A DNA stretch of 15,373 bases from Smittium mucronatum (Eukaryota; Kickxellomycota; Harpellomycetes; Harpellales; Legeriomycetaceae), in assembly GCA_001953115.1 (NCBI GenBank), contig LSSL01002572.1:1-15373 (forward strand), read 5' to 3'. The position numbers and the translations under genes were made by a program. Positions 1 through 10,753 of the stretch are shown here, in pieces; the stretch's first letter is position 1, and each line of letters starts with the position of its first letter. The notes under the pieces are model-generated. The model made no database searches. It was not told the origin of the DNA and worked only from the letters and a program-made list of their open reading frames with translations.

Positions 1-1011
1 AATGGGATTTTCCATTAATTCAGTTTTTTTATCTATATTTTTACAACTCAGGGGTGTTATTATATCTTTAATTTAATTTTTATTGGGTAAATAGATGGTT
101 AAAGTTACTTTTAATTTAATATTTTAGACATCTAATAAATTGAGTAGGTAATTCTATAATAGAAACTTCTAATATACTAGTTTTTTATTAAATAAAATAT
201 AATATAGTCTAATTTTAAGATATATAAAAAAAAATGAATTTTTTTTAATTTATTGCAAATTTTATCATATTAATATTATGAATTGGTCATAAAAAATAAA
301 TAATCAGGGTTATTAATTTTAATTTGATTTATTTTTTGGATTGGAATATTCCCAAATAGGCTCGCTTTGACGTTAATATTTGTAATAAATTTTATTTTAT
401 ATTTTTTACATGGAACTTTATATATATGTTTATTCGTCAAATTAAATTTCAATCTATATTTAATATATATTTTAATTTAGATTTAATAAATATTTCATTC
501 AATCAAATAAAATTTTAATTATTATTCGAAATCAGATTATGTGTTAAAATTAAAAAATGATGATTATGATATCTATTTACTAGGTTTCAAAGACAGTTGT
601 AAAGCTAAACTATTGAAATATGAAAATTTTTATGGGTTTCCTAAATTTAAATCGATATAACTGTACATATAAAATTAAGTAATAATATAAATCTTTTGAA
701 ATTTCTACTTAATTCATATATGAAATTTTAGCTTTTTATAAAATATTTGTATTCGTTTTGCTATTTTTTTTATTTTTTATATAAGAAAAAAAATTTACTA
801 TTGAGAATGAATGCCTATTTTTGGAAAATAATTGTAAAATTTTAATTTTATCAAATACATGGACATACATAGTAATATTTTTATCGAGATGAATCATTGA
901 ATTAATTTCTTTAATTTAATATATCAATTTTTTTCATATATCTTTTAGTAGGCTACAATAAATTATTATAAATCCTATATTTATAAATTATCGTGACTAT
1001 AATTTTATAAG
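1..1011. other. AT-rich stretch without recognisable gene
   Basis: No gene, RNA or clear repeat could be supported here. The sequence is T-rich on the plus strand with many short A and T runs. One plus-strand open stretch of about 49 codons ends near 659 and has a protein-like mix of residues (it contains LKNDDYDIYLLGF). It has no sensible start and its length is ordinary for DNA this AT-rich, so it is not called. If the neighbouring LINE remnant extends this way, this would be its 3' side, but no similarity to the other LINE ends was visible. Confidence 0.5.
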
Positions 1012-1203
1012 TCAATATATTCTCGATAGATATTGATATTTTTTTTCATTTATATGAGGATCTCTATGGGTCTTTTTATGATCCAGATAATTAATATCAT
1101 TGTACTGAAATTTTGAATAATTTAGGGTAATCTCTTCGAAATGGATTACGCCATGATAGCAAAATAGTTCTCTGAGACGTGATAAGCTGCTCTTTATGTG
1201 CAC
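1012..1203 (-). pseudogene. Possible decayed C-terminal zinc finger of a LINE RT protein
   Basis: A 63-codon minus-strand frame, opening at a GTG and without an ATG start. Residues 14-32 read FCYHGVIHFEEITLNYSKF. This resembles the RT zinc-binding end of LINE proteins of the C-x-C-G...E-H-I-x-L-N-C-x-K-F type, with the second Cys, the His and the last Cys replaced (H17, E24, Y29). The DNA is richer in G+C than its surroundings. The key ligands are mostly lost, so this is a suggestion only. It could equally be an ordinary chance frame. Confidence 0.25.
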
Positions 1204-1854
1204 GAAAATATTTAAAAATATTGGATTTACCTAATTTAAAAAATATAATCTAATAATTTTTTTAATAAATTACTTCTTTATATATTCACAGCTGTATTAT
1301 TGACGTTTTTTTAATATTTTATGGGATATACGCATATACTTCCAGAATAACGCCATTATTTTTGGAAACTTGAGACCTTTCATCATAACCATAAAATATT
1401 AGGTTTTTTTTAAAAAAAATAAGATATTAAGAGTTTAATACTTTTCGGGGGTTTTATTATGGAAGAAACTAATTTTTTTTACTTGAAATTGCTATATAAT
1501 ACATTTATATAGATTACTGAGATGAATTTTAAATAATTTTCTAAATAATCATTTAATTTTCAACTTTTTTTTATGAGACTTTGGATATTTTTATAAATTT
1601 CCATGAATAAGTTTATTTTAAATGCTATTAATCGCAAATTATCAATACATTTATATTTTTCGGAACGTGAACTTAAAAATCAAGCAAGTTAAATGTAATA
1701 AAGAAAAATATAGTGTAACCGATGATCAAAGATTTGATAATTTGATGAGAACATTATATTCGCCTCAAAAAAACAGAGAATTAATAATAAGACTTCATTA
1801 ATTTATCAGATTATTAATCCGAAAATATTTTTTTATCTCTTTCAATATTAATAT

Positions 1855-2395
1855 TCATGGTTGAAAGCGATCTTTTGTGATATGATTTTTTTTACAGATT
1901 GTCACCGCTAAGCTCCACCGTTTGGATAAATCTATTATTGGTCTGTGGAATTTAAAATAATCTTCGGGATCCTTGAAATGTGATTTCAAATTTTTTAATC
2001 TTAAAGGTGAATTTCTGTTTGAATAAGATATATATCTAAAAACTGAAATTTTATCCTCAGTTTCACCAATAAAATATTTTGTAGCCAAATTTCAAAAAAT
2101 TTCAAATAATCAGTAGTGGATTCTAGGACTGTACTACAAATTTAATTCACTATAGTTTTATATAAAGGTCTGGTTTATAAAGTTTATTATAAATAAATAT
2201 ATAATTTTTTTTCGGATAGACTAAAATATTTTTAATCCAAACGGAGTTATTTCGAGATATATTTTCCACTGTTTTTCCCATATATTGGAAGGTAATAAAG
2301 AAATGTTTATCAGAGCTCCCATAAAGAATCAAGAGAAGGAAATTGGCTTCCTTATATAAAATCTGATTAAGAGAGGCCCATATATTAGTCGTCAA
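1855..2395 (-). other. Two adjacent minus-strand open frames, unrecognised
   Basis: Frames at 2395-2150 (81 codons) and 2088-1855 (77 codons) follow each other on the minus strand in different registers, with 61 bases between them. Composition is mixed rather than homopolymeric. The first includes LLLILYGSSDKHFF, which sits about 115 codons after the putative RT palm motif at 2694-2641, roughly where a Y-x-D-D motif would fall. It lacks the diagnostic double Asp. The second contains RPIIDLSKRW. I do not recognise a family. Frames of 60-80 codons are expected several times in a window of this size and composition, so they may be non-coding. Confidence 0.2.
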
Positions 2396-2699
2396 GGATG
2401 TTTTTCTGAAAATAATTTAAATTGGCTTCTGGATTCATATTTTAGTCATTAAAATTTTCTTTTATTCTTTTTTTTAAACATATTAGCCTAGTAAAGTGAT
2501 TATGAAGCATTTGGATTAAGATATTAAATTAAGAAGCCAAACTAATTGGAATTTATTATCATAAAATATTTATTATACTTGTTTAATAATTTAATGAGAA
2601 TATCAGAGGGTTCTTACGGTTAGAATTGATGTCTTTTAGGTATCACTGATACGATTACAAATAAGTCAGAAATTTCTACTATGATTACTGATTTATTAA

Positions 2700-4369
2700 T
2701 TTTTTTTTAATTTAACACGAATCCTGAGGTTTAATTGTATGATCAAATAGTTTAAAATACACCTAGGCAAACACCTAGTTATATGGAGTTTTTTCTGTAG
2801 GTTTTAGTAAAACTTCATATCAAAATCAAAAAATAAGAATTAGGAGACAGACTTGAAAAAATACTTCGCACATATTAATTATTTTTTCCAAAAAATATGC
2901 AGTTTCGTTAATGAATTTTTTTTTGTTCATTTGAATAATGTGGGGATATAATGAAAAATAATAAAAAAATATATATATACTTGATTTTTTTGTTTATATT
3001 TTCCAAAACAGGTTTCTTAAGATAATATTTTCCTAAAGTATAGGATAAATTAACACCAATCAGAGTATTAAAAATTAAATAGTAAGAGAATTTTTTTTAT
3101 CAGAAATACTTTCAGATAATTATTTTAATTTAATTTCAGCACTTCAATTGAATTCTTGATTATTCAGAATATCCAAAGATAAAAAAAAAATATTAGGGAA
3201 TTCCAAAATATTAATTTTTGAAAAAGGATAATTATGGATTATCCTAAAATATAGCCATCTGTTTAGTATCCTCCAATATGCATTGATTTTGGAAATATGC
3301 AATAGTAGAGTAAAAATCTTAGATTAGAGTAATGGTGAAAAAATACATTATTTGAATGTATAATTTATTTAATAGAATAACTCAAAAATTTTCTACAAAT
3401 ATTTAGGGGTGTTTATCTGATTAATGATTTTTTTTATCAAAGACTCAAAAGTTAAAATTTCATAGTTAAAATTTTTTGAAAAAATGAAAAAAACTATGAG
3501 AAGATTATATTTTATTTTTGTGATTTAATTCAACATTAAACTGTTTAATATATATTTTTTTGGATTATTTGAGGTAGCGAGAATAAAAAAAGTATAAAAA
3601 TATTTAATTTTAGTTATTTCTATGACACATACTTTATTTTATTTTATCTTATTTTTAATTAACCCCATTTTTTAACTATTTTTTGCATTAAAAAAGCAAA
3701 AAAAAAAAATTATCTTTTCTTTTAAATCCTTTTTTCGCTTGAAATAATAAATTTTATTAAAATTATTGAGTAAAAAGATCGAATGTATATTTTATTTGAT
3801 TATAAATTAGAATGAATTTAATCTAATTTTTAATATTATTTTCATTTTTTAAAATATGATGGAGAGTGGATATAGGAATCATTATTAAGTGAACGAAAAT
3901 ATTCGACTAATTGAAATTCAAGATTATTTAAATATTATTTTTTTTTAAAAAAAATTTAATATAAGCTATTGGATATTTTTATTTGGAAAAAATCTCAAAA
4001 TAAATTTAATTATCTAATTATTTAAATTTAAGATATCAACTATCGGAATATTTTTTTTAATTGATTTAGAATTTTATCCCAATAAAATAAAATAAATCCC
4101 TATGAAATAATTTAAAATAACCCTCTTCAATTTTTCATTTGATAAATAAACTTTCTGGAGGAAATTTTCGGTTTTATAATTTAAATATTCTTCAAGTGAA
4201 ATTACTTCAAAATTAATATTTTTTTCGATTGTTTCTTTATAAAAAATATATCTTTATATTTATTAATCAATATTGCACCTCCTTACCTGATATTAATTTT
4301 TTAGGCGGATTTAATTATCTAAAAATATCTCCTAATACTAATTTAAAGGAATAAATATTCAAATAAAAA
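2700..4369. other. AT-rich stretch without recognisable gene
   Basis: No supported gene or RNA. On the plus strand G exceeds C in several lines (for example 3301-3360 has about 11 G and 2 C), as in the rest of the left third. This would suit old minus-strand transposon sequence, but no motif could be identified. Short A/T homopolymers are frequent. Confidence 0.45.
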
Positions 4370-4459
4370 TTTTCACTGTTTACAGTTCAATTGTTTTTTT
4401 TGGCGTTTTCAGCATGAGAAAAGTTTTTTTTTTTGGATTTTTAACCAATTATCTTTCCG

Positions 4460-4800
4460 ATCCTCTTCAATTATGCTAAACAAGGAGATTTTTTATTTTT
4501 TCTACAAAAAAAAAATTATTGAATTGTATCTTAATTTTATCCCTGCATAAATTTTAACATTTTTCACAATCTAAAAATAGGTGCTCAATATTTTCTGTTT
4601 TTTTTTTGAAAATAGGACAGAAAAAATCAAATTAAATCATTTTTGGTAAAAATGGCTTTATAAGTCTAAAATTTACATATAAGAATTTTCCTGATTTCTC
4701 TGCAGTCTATTTGATGGTCTGAGAACAGGGAGTGAAGTTTGATCAACTTCCAATTTTTTTATTCCAAATTTAGAGCTCATTTGTGAACAACTTAATATAT
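4460..4800 (-). pseudogene. Zinc-finger (zf-RVT-like) end of a decayed LINE ORF2
   Basis: Reading leftward, the frame retains FFCPIF, then TENIEHLFLDCEKC, then a stop. This is the counterpart of the intact domain at 15151-15086. The His (codon at 4583-4581) and the last two Cys (4568-4566 and 4559-4557) are kept. The first Cys of the CPxC pair is kept, but the second has become Phe. Upstream, the tryptophan of HKWALN has become TGA, and that of KFWTVQ has become TAG. At least one single-base deletion shifts the frame near 4745-4760. A stop follows directly after the final Cys. In LINE proteins this domain binds nucleic acid next to the reverse transcriptase. Here it is only a fossil. Confidence 0.82.
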
Positions 4801-5599
4801 ATATTATTTTTTAATTTCTAATTTCTAAAAATCACGTCTTTAAGACAAAAAATTTTGTCCATCAGGGGTTTTTTTTGATATCCACATACTCGTACGAAAT
4901 CGATGAGACGTGGAGAGAGTATTAATTAACCAAAAGATAAAAAAAAATTGGTTTTTACAATTATTAAATTCCGAATAACATGTTATTAAGACTTTTAGAA
5001 AAGTAGGTTTTATTTCATGCTCTTTTTTGAATACTAATAGCGTAAAATTAAAACCGATGAAAATAACATAATTGCTAGATTTAAAATATTTTCTGTGACC
5101 TTATTTTTATTCAATTATACCGAGTATATCAATGAAACAGTATTTAATTATAACAATTATAGTTTTTATAAAATTATTTTATTTTATATTATTTTTTTAC
5201 TTAAATTCATCCCATATAAAAATCATTACAAGAAAAAGGGCATTCTAGAACTAAAATTTTAATTATATTGAAAATAGCTGATTAAAATCGGCGATCTTTA
5301 AATAAATATTTGAGATATTGATATTTATGTATAATTTTAAAATTTTGTTCCAGATTCTTATATTTTTTTTACTTTTAATGATCTTTCTGAAAAAATTTAT
5401 TCCATAGCTCTAGTTTTCATTCCTAATGTTTCATATACATTAGATTCTGTGTTAATTTTTTTTGGAATATATTCAGGTATTTTTTTGAGTACTATAGCAA
5501 AATAAAAAAACGTAATTTTAGTAGTGATTTTCTTAGTGAGGATCAAATTAATTTACAAGTTCAATATAAAATATCTTCAATTAAAAAATTAAATGCAAT

Positions 5600-6280
5600 T
5601 AATAACTTCAGGAGCTCTTACCTCACTCACTCACTAACTTTGTATTCTATTTCATCTTTTAATACATTTTATATTCATTTGTCAGAATAAAAAAATATAT
5701 AAATCTTCTATAATATTCCAAAAAAATTCACTGAACCCAGATTTTTTAGCTTATATAGGCACCATATTAAACCCAAGATCATAAGCTTTATACAAATTGA
5801 TTATCATATCAATATATATAAGCCCATAAATCTCTTTTTTTAAAAACTTTCATGCTAAATAAAAAAATTTGTGACGCATACATCGCTAAATCTAAATTAT
5901 TATTGTTTCTTTGGATACTATTCTATATTTTTTTCCAAAATCTAAAATTTTATCGGTTAAAAATATTCTCGGATTTTTCTAAAAACGCGACTATATGTGA
6001 AATTCCAAATTTTTTGTTTGATTCTTGAAGATATATTTTTTCAGAAATAAATGTTTTGATTCCGAAAGAAATTATTTCTAAAATTATCTCGTTTCCTATT
6101 TAGCTCCTAGAATTTCCGAAGTTACTTTGGTTATTCTAGATGCTGAAAAAAATTCTGATTTTCTAAGTTTAAATAAATTATTTGTGATTAATACACTGTT
6201 TATTCTGTATATTTTTTAGATAAATATCATTTCAGAGAATTTAATCGGTCGATTTAATTTTTTAAAGATCTTAATTCCAT
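5600..6280 (-). pseudogene. Reverse transcriptase domain remnant of the decayed LINE
   Basis: Three stretches in frame-shifted registers match the usual order of LINE RT motifs. First is N-R-P-I with a downstream I-Y-R-I, the fingers motif (6258-6195). About 87 codons later comes VAFL-EK-x-x-N, the palm motif A that normally reads F-L-D-L-x-K-A-F-D, here apparently with a two-codon deletion (about 5990-5953). Then comes IYIDMIINLYKAYDLGF, like the L-F-N-I-Y-I-D-D-L segment before the catalytic Y-x-D-D (5819-5768). A convincing Y-x-D-D was not found. Spacing to the zinc finger, about 1.4 kb from motif A, fits LINE ORF2. Assignment is by eye; the zinc-finger end downstream supports it. Confidence 0.5.
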
Positions 6281-7195
6281 AACCAAATATATTTTCTCAC
6301 TTTTCAAAAGTATTAACATCTCAAGTTGATTCCTTTTAATTATTTTTGAGTTATTTTTATTAACTTTTAGATTGGATTCATTATCAGCTAATACATTTTG
6401 GGTAATTAAAAAACAGGATCAGAGAAAAGGCTAGATTAAGTTTACAGAAGTTATTTTGATGATATAAAATTTATTTTTTGAGATTAATATAATCCATATA
6501 CTTATATTTTTTTATGTAAATTTTTTCTTCATGTGGATATGAAATTATTTGGGATAAGTTAATTCCTGCTTTATTGCGATCAAATTTTTTGAATGATATT
6601 TTCCAATAATATTATTTAATTACCATCGAGTTTTATATTTCAATTATCCAATAGTTTTTTCGTTGAATTTATATTTCAATTTAGGAATGGTAATTCTATC
6701 TTTAAATTTAAATAAATTGGTTATTTTATTAGTGAATACCGCAAAATTTATTAGAGCAGTAATAGTCATCCATTAAAAAAAAATACGTTTTTTTTATGCT
6801 AAATACATTTATTAGATTAATTTGCTATATGTTTTCTAGTAGGGGTTAATCTTTAATAAATATGCTTACATATACATTTAGTCTTTTTTCATATATCTAA
6901 TTAACCCTTTCTATTTATAGATAACGATATTCAATAACAATTGAGGACTTATATATTATATTCTTTTTCTTCCATATTATATTCGCTAAATGAAGATATT
7001 TTCCAATAACCAATTAATATATTGATACTGTAAGGATCAGGTTTAATGGAATAATTTTAATGATAAAAGGTAAAAGGATATACTAGATAAAAATATAAAA
7101 GATAGGGAAAGAGACAAGTTGAAAAGCTTAGCCATTCCAAAATGTCTAAGCTTCCTTATTTATACCATTTTCTATTCTCTAAAAGTCAATTATGC
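6281..7195. other. AT-rich stretch, possibly eroded LINE sequence
   Basis: No gene could be supported. It lies 5' of the RT remnant of one LINE and 3' of the zinc-finger end of another, so both eroded 5' and eroded 3' sequence could be present. At 7122-7151 an 8-bp inverted repeat, AAGCTTAG...CTAAGCTT, could form a hairpin with a loop of about 14 bases. The last 100 bases are slightly richer in G+C than the rest. Confidence 0.4.
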
Positions 7196-7315
7196 TTATG
7201 GGAAGATCTCTTCATAGGATGAAACATTCAATACGTGTACTGAATCTATTGGTTCATTACAGATACAGTAATTAGGCTCTAATTTAATTTTCTTTAAAAT
7301 ATTTTTCTTTTTTTT
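7196..7315 (-). pseudogene. Zinc-finger end of a second, different LINE
   Basis: A 39-codon minus-strand frame, opened by a TAA and closed by a TAA, ends in YCICNEPIDSVHVLNVSSYE. This follows the C-x-C...E...D-S-V-x-H-V-L-x-x-C-x-x-Y-E-E pattern found at the C-terminus of many jockey/I-like LINE proteins, with the last Cys apparently replaced (Val or Ser) and one residue missing before His. The preceding IKLEPN fits the segment normally found just before this finger. The C-x-C spacing differs from the C-x2-C of the LINE family at 4370 and 14951, so this is a separate lineage. The upstream frame is broken in a run of ten A. The rest of this element would lie to the right, where little is recognisable. 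Confidence 0.5.
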
Positions 7316-7344
7316 TTAAGTTTCAGTGCTTTTCTTAAAATAAT

Positions 7345-8329
7345 CTATTTTTTTCAATAATAATTACATTTAATATGAAATCTAATTAATATACGATTCA
7401 CAATAACATAGACTCGAAATCATTAAAAAAGATAAAAATTTTATAATGATCACATTTTTCAAATTTTGATGACAGAACTTTGAGCTGGTAATAGAAAATA
7501 TCTTTGTAGAAAGAAGATTAGATGTTTAAATGAAGTTTATATCTCCACAAATGGAGAATATAAAATAATTATATATTGAGTAAAAACTTTTTAAAAAGAA
7601 TTTATTTTAAAATTTATGTTACATATGTTCTTTATAAAAAGTATTTTATAATATTAATAGGACAAAATAGGAATAAGAAAAGCCTAAAGTCGATTTAAAG
7701 CACTTCTTATATTAATACAGATTAGTATAAAAAGTCACATAGTTTCTAAATTTTCAAGATAAACTTTACTTTATTTTCACACCAATTATATTATATATTA
7801 TTTTAATAAAATTTTAAAGCAAATAATAATAATTTTTACATCTACATACAAAATTTTTATGCTTTATTTAGTCTTAAAATCCGTATGGTCAATAAATTTT
7901 TGCGAGATTTTATCTGATATTTTATTATGATACCCCACCAATTTTTAATTGGTATCATTGGCATAACACAAAAAAAATTAATTTTGCATTACATCAAACA
8001 AAATTCAAAAATTATATATGATTATATTTAAAATATAAACAAAAATTTGGAATAATATTTAATCTCTTTATTAAATTTGATATATAAAAAATTTATTTAT
8101 TGTCTCAACAATAAATCCTTTATTAACAATAAGATATTTCTATCGAGTCTCAGAATAAAAAACAAAAATAACCACTCTATTTGGTTATAAATTGTTGATG
8201 GAATACAATTATATTTATTCTCAAAGATAAAATTAGTATCGATTTTGATTTAAAAAATCAAATATACAATCTAATAACATAAAAAAACCTGTAAAGAAAT
8301 TAATATAATAGATTAATTTAAACTCTGTA
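7345..8329. other. AT-rich stretch without supported gene
   Basis: No gene is called. Two protein-like scraps were seen. On the plus strand near 7440-7560 a frame contains RKYLCRKKIRCLNEVYIS and is interrupted upstream by a TGA. On the minus strand near 7860-7975 a frame contains MPMIPIKNWWGIIIKYQI. Both are short. At 7937-7953 a 7-bp inverted repeat with a 3-base loop (ACCAATT TTT AATTGGT) lies between GATACC and GGTATC arms. The minus strand near 8290 has a good 3' splice-site look (TTCTTTACAG), but no exon could be matched to it. Confidence 0.4.
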
Positions 8330-8473
8330 CTATTTTTGGTGAGTAGTTAGAATCCCTAAGTGATTTTTTTTTTTAAATTTTTTAATTAAGATGATTTTGC
8401 GTTTACTTCCGCAATCGATACTGACAATTCGATCGCCTTCTTGAATTATATTGTGAATTTTGATAAAATGGGT
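8330..8473 (-). pseudogene. Protein-like frame: LINE RT end or TrmI/TRM61 N-terminus
   Basis: A 47-codon minus-strand frame with higher G+C than its surroundings and no ATG. Key stretches are IIQEGDRIVSIDCG, SKRKIILIKK and HLGIL. Two readings are possible. One is the N-terminal barrel of tRNA (adenine-58-N1) methyltransferase, where E-G-D...D...K-R...L-G-I-L falls at matching spacing. The other is the segment after the LINE catalytic motif, L-x-I-N-x-x-K-T-K-x-x-x-x followed by Y-L-G. The second fits the position about 1.1 kb upstream of the zinc finger at 7196-7315 on the same strand. No methyltransferase glycine-rich motif was found downstream. An ATG in another register 14 codons upstream (MSTLINPF) would need a frameshift to join. 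Confidence 0.3.
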
Positions 8474-9369
8474 TTATTAATGTGCTCATAAGCGCATTTA
8501 TATTTGCTATTAAATTTTTATCCAAATGTAGTGGCATTTAATTTTGATGATATGGTTAAAAATAAAATATTAAAAGATTTAAAAGTATACAAATTATCAA
8601 GAATTTTTTCCTAAGTGTTAATTTTAATCTGGTTTGAATTCAAAATAAGAATAAAAAAGAGAAAAAAATAAGTTTTTTGTCCAATTTCACTAGAAATCTA
8701 TTCGAAATAAGGCGGATTTTTTTAAAAAATAAAGAAGTTTTTTTTTCAAAAATTTTCTATAAAAGGATAGAATAAAATTACCAATTATCTATGGTTTTAT
8801 ATAAATTTAAAAAAATAACTAATTTTTCTTATAGATAAATGAATAATATTATTAGAATAAATAAAAACTGCAAAAAAAGCTATTTTTAATCCACGAGAAT
8901 CATTTTAAAGTTAAAAATTAATCTATATAGTCTTAAACTTTTAAAATATTTTTAGAATTAAAAATAATTTTAAAAACAAGAAAATTTTTCAACGCAAACT
9001 AATTCTTTTTTGGATCAATAACTCAATCATTCTTTCAAAAACGAATGAAAGTGCATATTCAAACTCAAATCGTATTTAGATAGCAATCACAAAATTACTC
9101 ACAAAAAAAAAAGTATCAAAATTCGGAAATCTTTTGAAAAATCCAATCAAAAAATCAAGCGCAAGCTAAATTGCATTAAAAAAACAAAATAGATAAATTA
9201 TAAGATAAATTAACCCAAATTAAATTAATGAATTCCTAATATACTTGTAAAACTTTTTAAATTTTTTGGGCCTATCGCCTTTGTAAAAATTTCTTACCAT
9301 TTGTAGTTTGAATTTATTTTTAAAGTTATAAATACGACATAAATATTATCCTTAAAAATTTAATAATTT
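8474..9369. other. AT-rich stretch without recognisable gene
   Basis: Nothing could be supported. Plus-strand bias shifts to A and C here: for example 9061-9120 has about 10 C and 4 G. No RT motif of the LINE ending at 7196 could be found convincingly around 8640-8800, where one would be expected. Confidence 0.45.
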
Positions 9370-9732
9370 TTATGCTAACCTCAACGCTCTATTGGAAAAT
9401 TTCATAGTTATTTTTGAAATCAAATCTGTTGCCCAATTAAAAATAATTATTATATTTAAAGTATTTTTTTTGTAAAATATCAATTTTGCATAATTGTGCA
9501 CCTTTGACAATAAATATATAAATTTAAAAAAATTCATCTCTGTATAAATATATATCCCTATAAAAAATATATTAACGTAGTTATTGATTAATTTTAAACT
9601 AAAAATTAATTTTGGATTATAAATAAGGGCTTCCAAAAATTTTACATTTAGCAATATAATGTTTTTTAAATATTCAATAATACTAATTATTTTCAAAAAA
9701 ATATTAAGAAAGGCTATTTTCACATATCTTGT
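9370..9732 (-). other. Longest open frame in the window, unrecognised
   Basis: About 120 codons without a stop on the minus strand. The conventional start would be GTG at 9723. The first ATG comes only around codon 62, so a eukaryotic start is lacking. The product would be very rich in Ile, Leu, Phe, Lys and Asn, with several stretches hydrophobic enough to span a membrane, and a basic end (KFSNRALRLA). A frame this long is mildly unexpected for random DNA of this composition. The residue mix nevertheless mirrors the base composition, and no motif is recognisable. It could be an eroded transposon or a membrane-protein fragment, or chance. Confidence 0.2.
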
Positions 9733-10753
9733 TTATTTTTTAACAGTTTTTTTAAAGCTAAATCAAATTCAGTAAATTAAAATATCTATCTAGTTCGCTA
9801 AAAATAAATCGCATTTATAATTATATCCAAAATTCCAATGATAAATAATTAAAAATTTTCTTTTTAAATAAATTTAAAAATGAAAGTAATTATAATTAGT
9901 TATATCACTAATTTTTTTTTGATATATTATCGGAAAAAAAATTATTATTTATAAATAAAAATTCAATTTTAAAAATTACCTTTTTTTTCTGGATTTTTTC
10001 AATATAATCCAGGATAAATGTGTAAAAAAAACGATATCTTTATTGCTTCAAAACTTTTTTTATAGAAAAAATTTTCTTTGAGGACATATAGTACCATTTT
10101 GATGCAATTTTTCATGTTATTTTTTAATTTTACTTAATGGATCATTGGTTTAAGGAGATAGATTTTCTAAGAAAAAAAATGTTCGATTAGAATTTTTTAA
10201 GCTCTATAAGTCTCAAAATAATTTAAGAGTTAAATGCCAATTGATTATTTTCCATTCAAAATTTTATAAAATTAAACCAATTTTAGAGAGAAACTCAATA
10301 TTTTATTTTTAAAAGTAAAAATGAAAGATAGTATTAATATTCATGCTTTAAAAGCATCAAAATACCATAAAGGCTTAAATTTAAATTGAAAAAACACAAA
10401 TTTTAATATTTGGGTTTAAATTTAAAATATTTCGAAGTCCAATAAATTGTGAAATGTTCATTTTTTCATAATTTCTTTATGAAAAATGTTAATAATTAAC
10501 AAAATAAATTCAATTTTAATTTTTTTAATTAATAAATCAAACAAATAACTTTTACCAATACTTAGGTCAAATAATTGAAATATAATATAAAGCACTGACC
10601 AAATTAAAATTTATCAATTGATTTGACAAATCATGACTTTATGGAAACTATTTCAATTATCTTCTCAGTAAAATACCTCTATAAAATCTCAGCATATTCA
10701 TTTTTATAAAATAAAACCATATTAATTAAAAAAGAAAATACTTTTCTATTATT
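9733..10753. other. AT-rich stretch without recognisable gene
   Basis: No gene is supported. A 7-bp inverted repeat (CTGGATT...AATCCAG, 9989-10012, 10-base loop) could form a hairpin. A small ATGCTT-TAA-AAGCAT palindrome lies near 10343-10357. Otherwise only A/T runs are seen. Confidence 0.45.

Larger units (their letters stand above)
1012..2694 (-). mobile_element. Possible highly decayed LINE remnant (RT to zinc-finger order)
   Basis: Three pieces on the minus strand lie in the order expected for a non-LTR retrotransposon ORF2. At 2694-2641 the frame reads VIIVEISDLFVIVS, which resembles the RT palm motif usually written as D-I-S-x-A-F-D-x-V-S, with both aspartates replaced (E and V). Open frames follow at 2395-2150 and 2088-1855, neither recognisable alone. 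At 1203-1012 there is a frame with a zinc-finger-like pattern. The motif-to-finger distance, about 1.5 kb, is close to the 1.4 kb seen in the clearer remnant at 4370-6280. Each piece is weak alone and the open frames are of lengths expected by chance at this composition. The shared strand, order and spacing are inference. Confidence 0.3.
4370..6280 (-). mobile_element. Decayed copy of the same LINE family as at 14818-15373
   Basis: This is the remnant of a non-LTR retrotransposon ORF2 running leftward. Its 3' half (about 4370-4800) aligns at DNA level with the young copy at the right end. Shared blocks include tgaagtttgatc, tttagagc and catttgtgaa, in the same order and at similar spacing. 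Upstream of that, the minus strand carries decayed reverse transcriptase motifs in the right order: NRPIKFSEMIF near 6255, VAFLEKSENIFNR near 5990, and IYIDMIINLYKAYDLGF near 5819-5768. It has many stops and frameshifts and a lower G+C than the young copy. It is certainly non-functional. The endonuclease end was not found, so it may be 5' truncated or eroded. Confidence 0.8.

Noticed and set aside
5622..5635. Short CTCA tandem run
   Set aside because: Only about three units, too short to report as a microsatellite of interest.
4370..6280. Repeat-induced point mutation as the cause of the AT shift
   Set aside because: Trp codons changed to both TGA and TAG, so the changes are not confined to one CpA context. 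Without counts, general AT-biased decay is the safer reading.
8284..8335. An intron ending at TTCTTTACAG on the minus strand after the 8330-8473 frame
   Set aside because: Joining plausible donor sites to it gave no sequence matching the next part of either candidate family.
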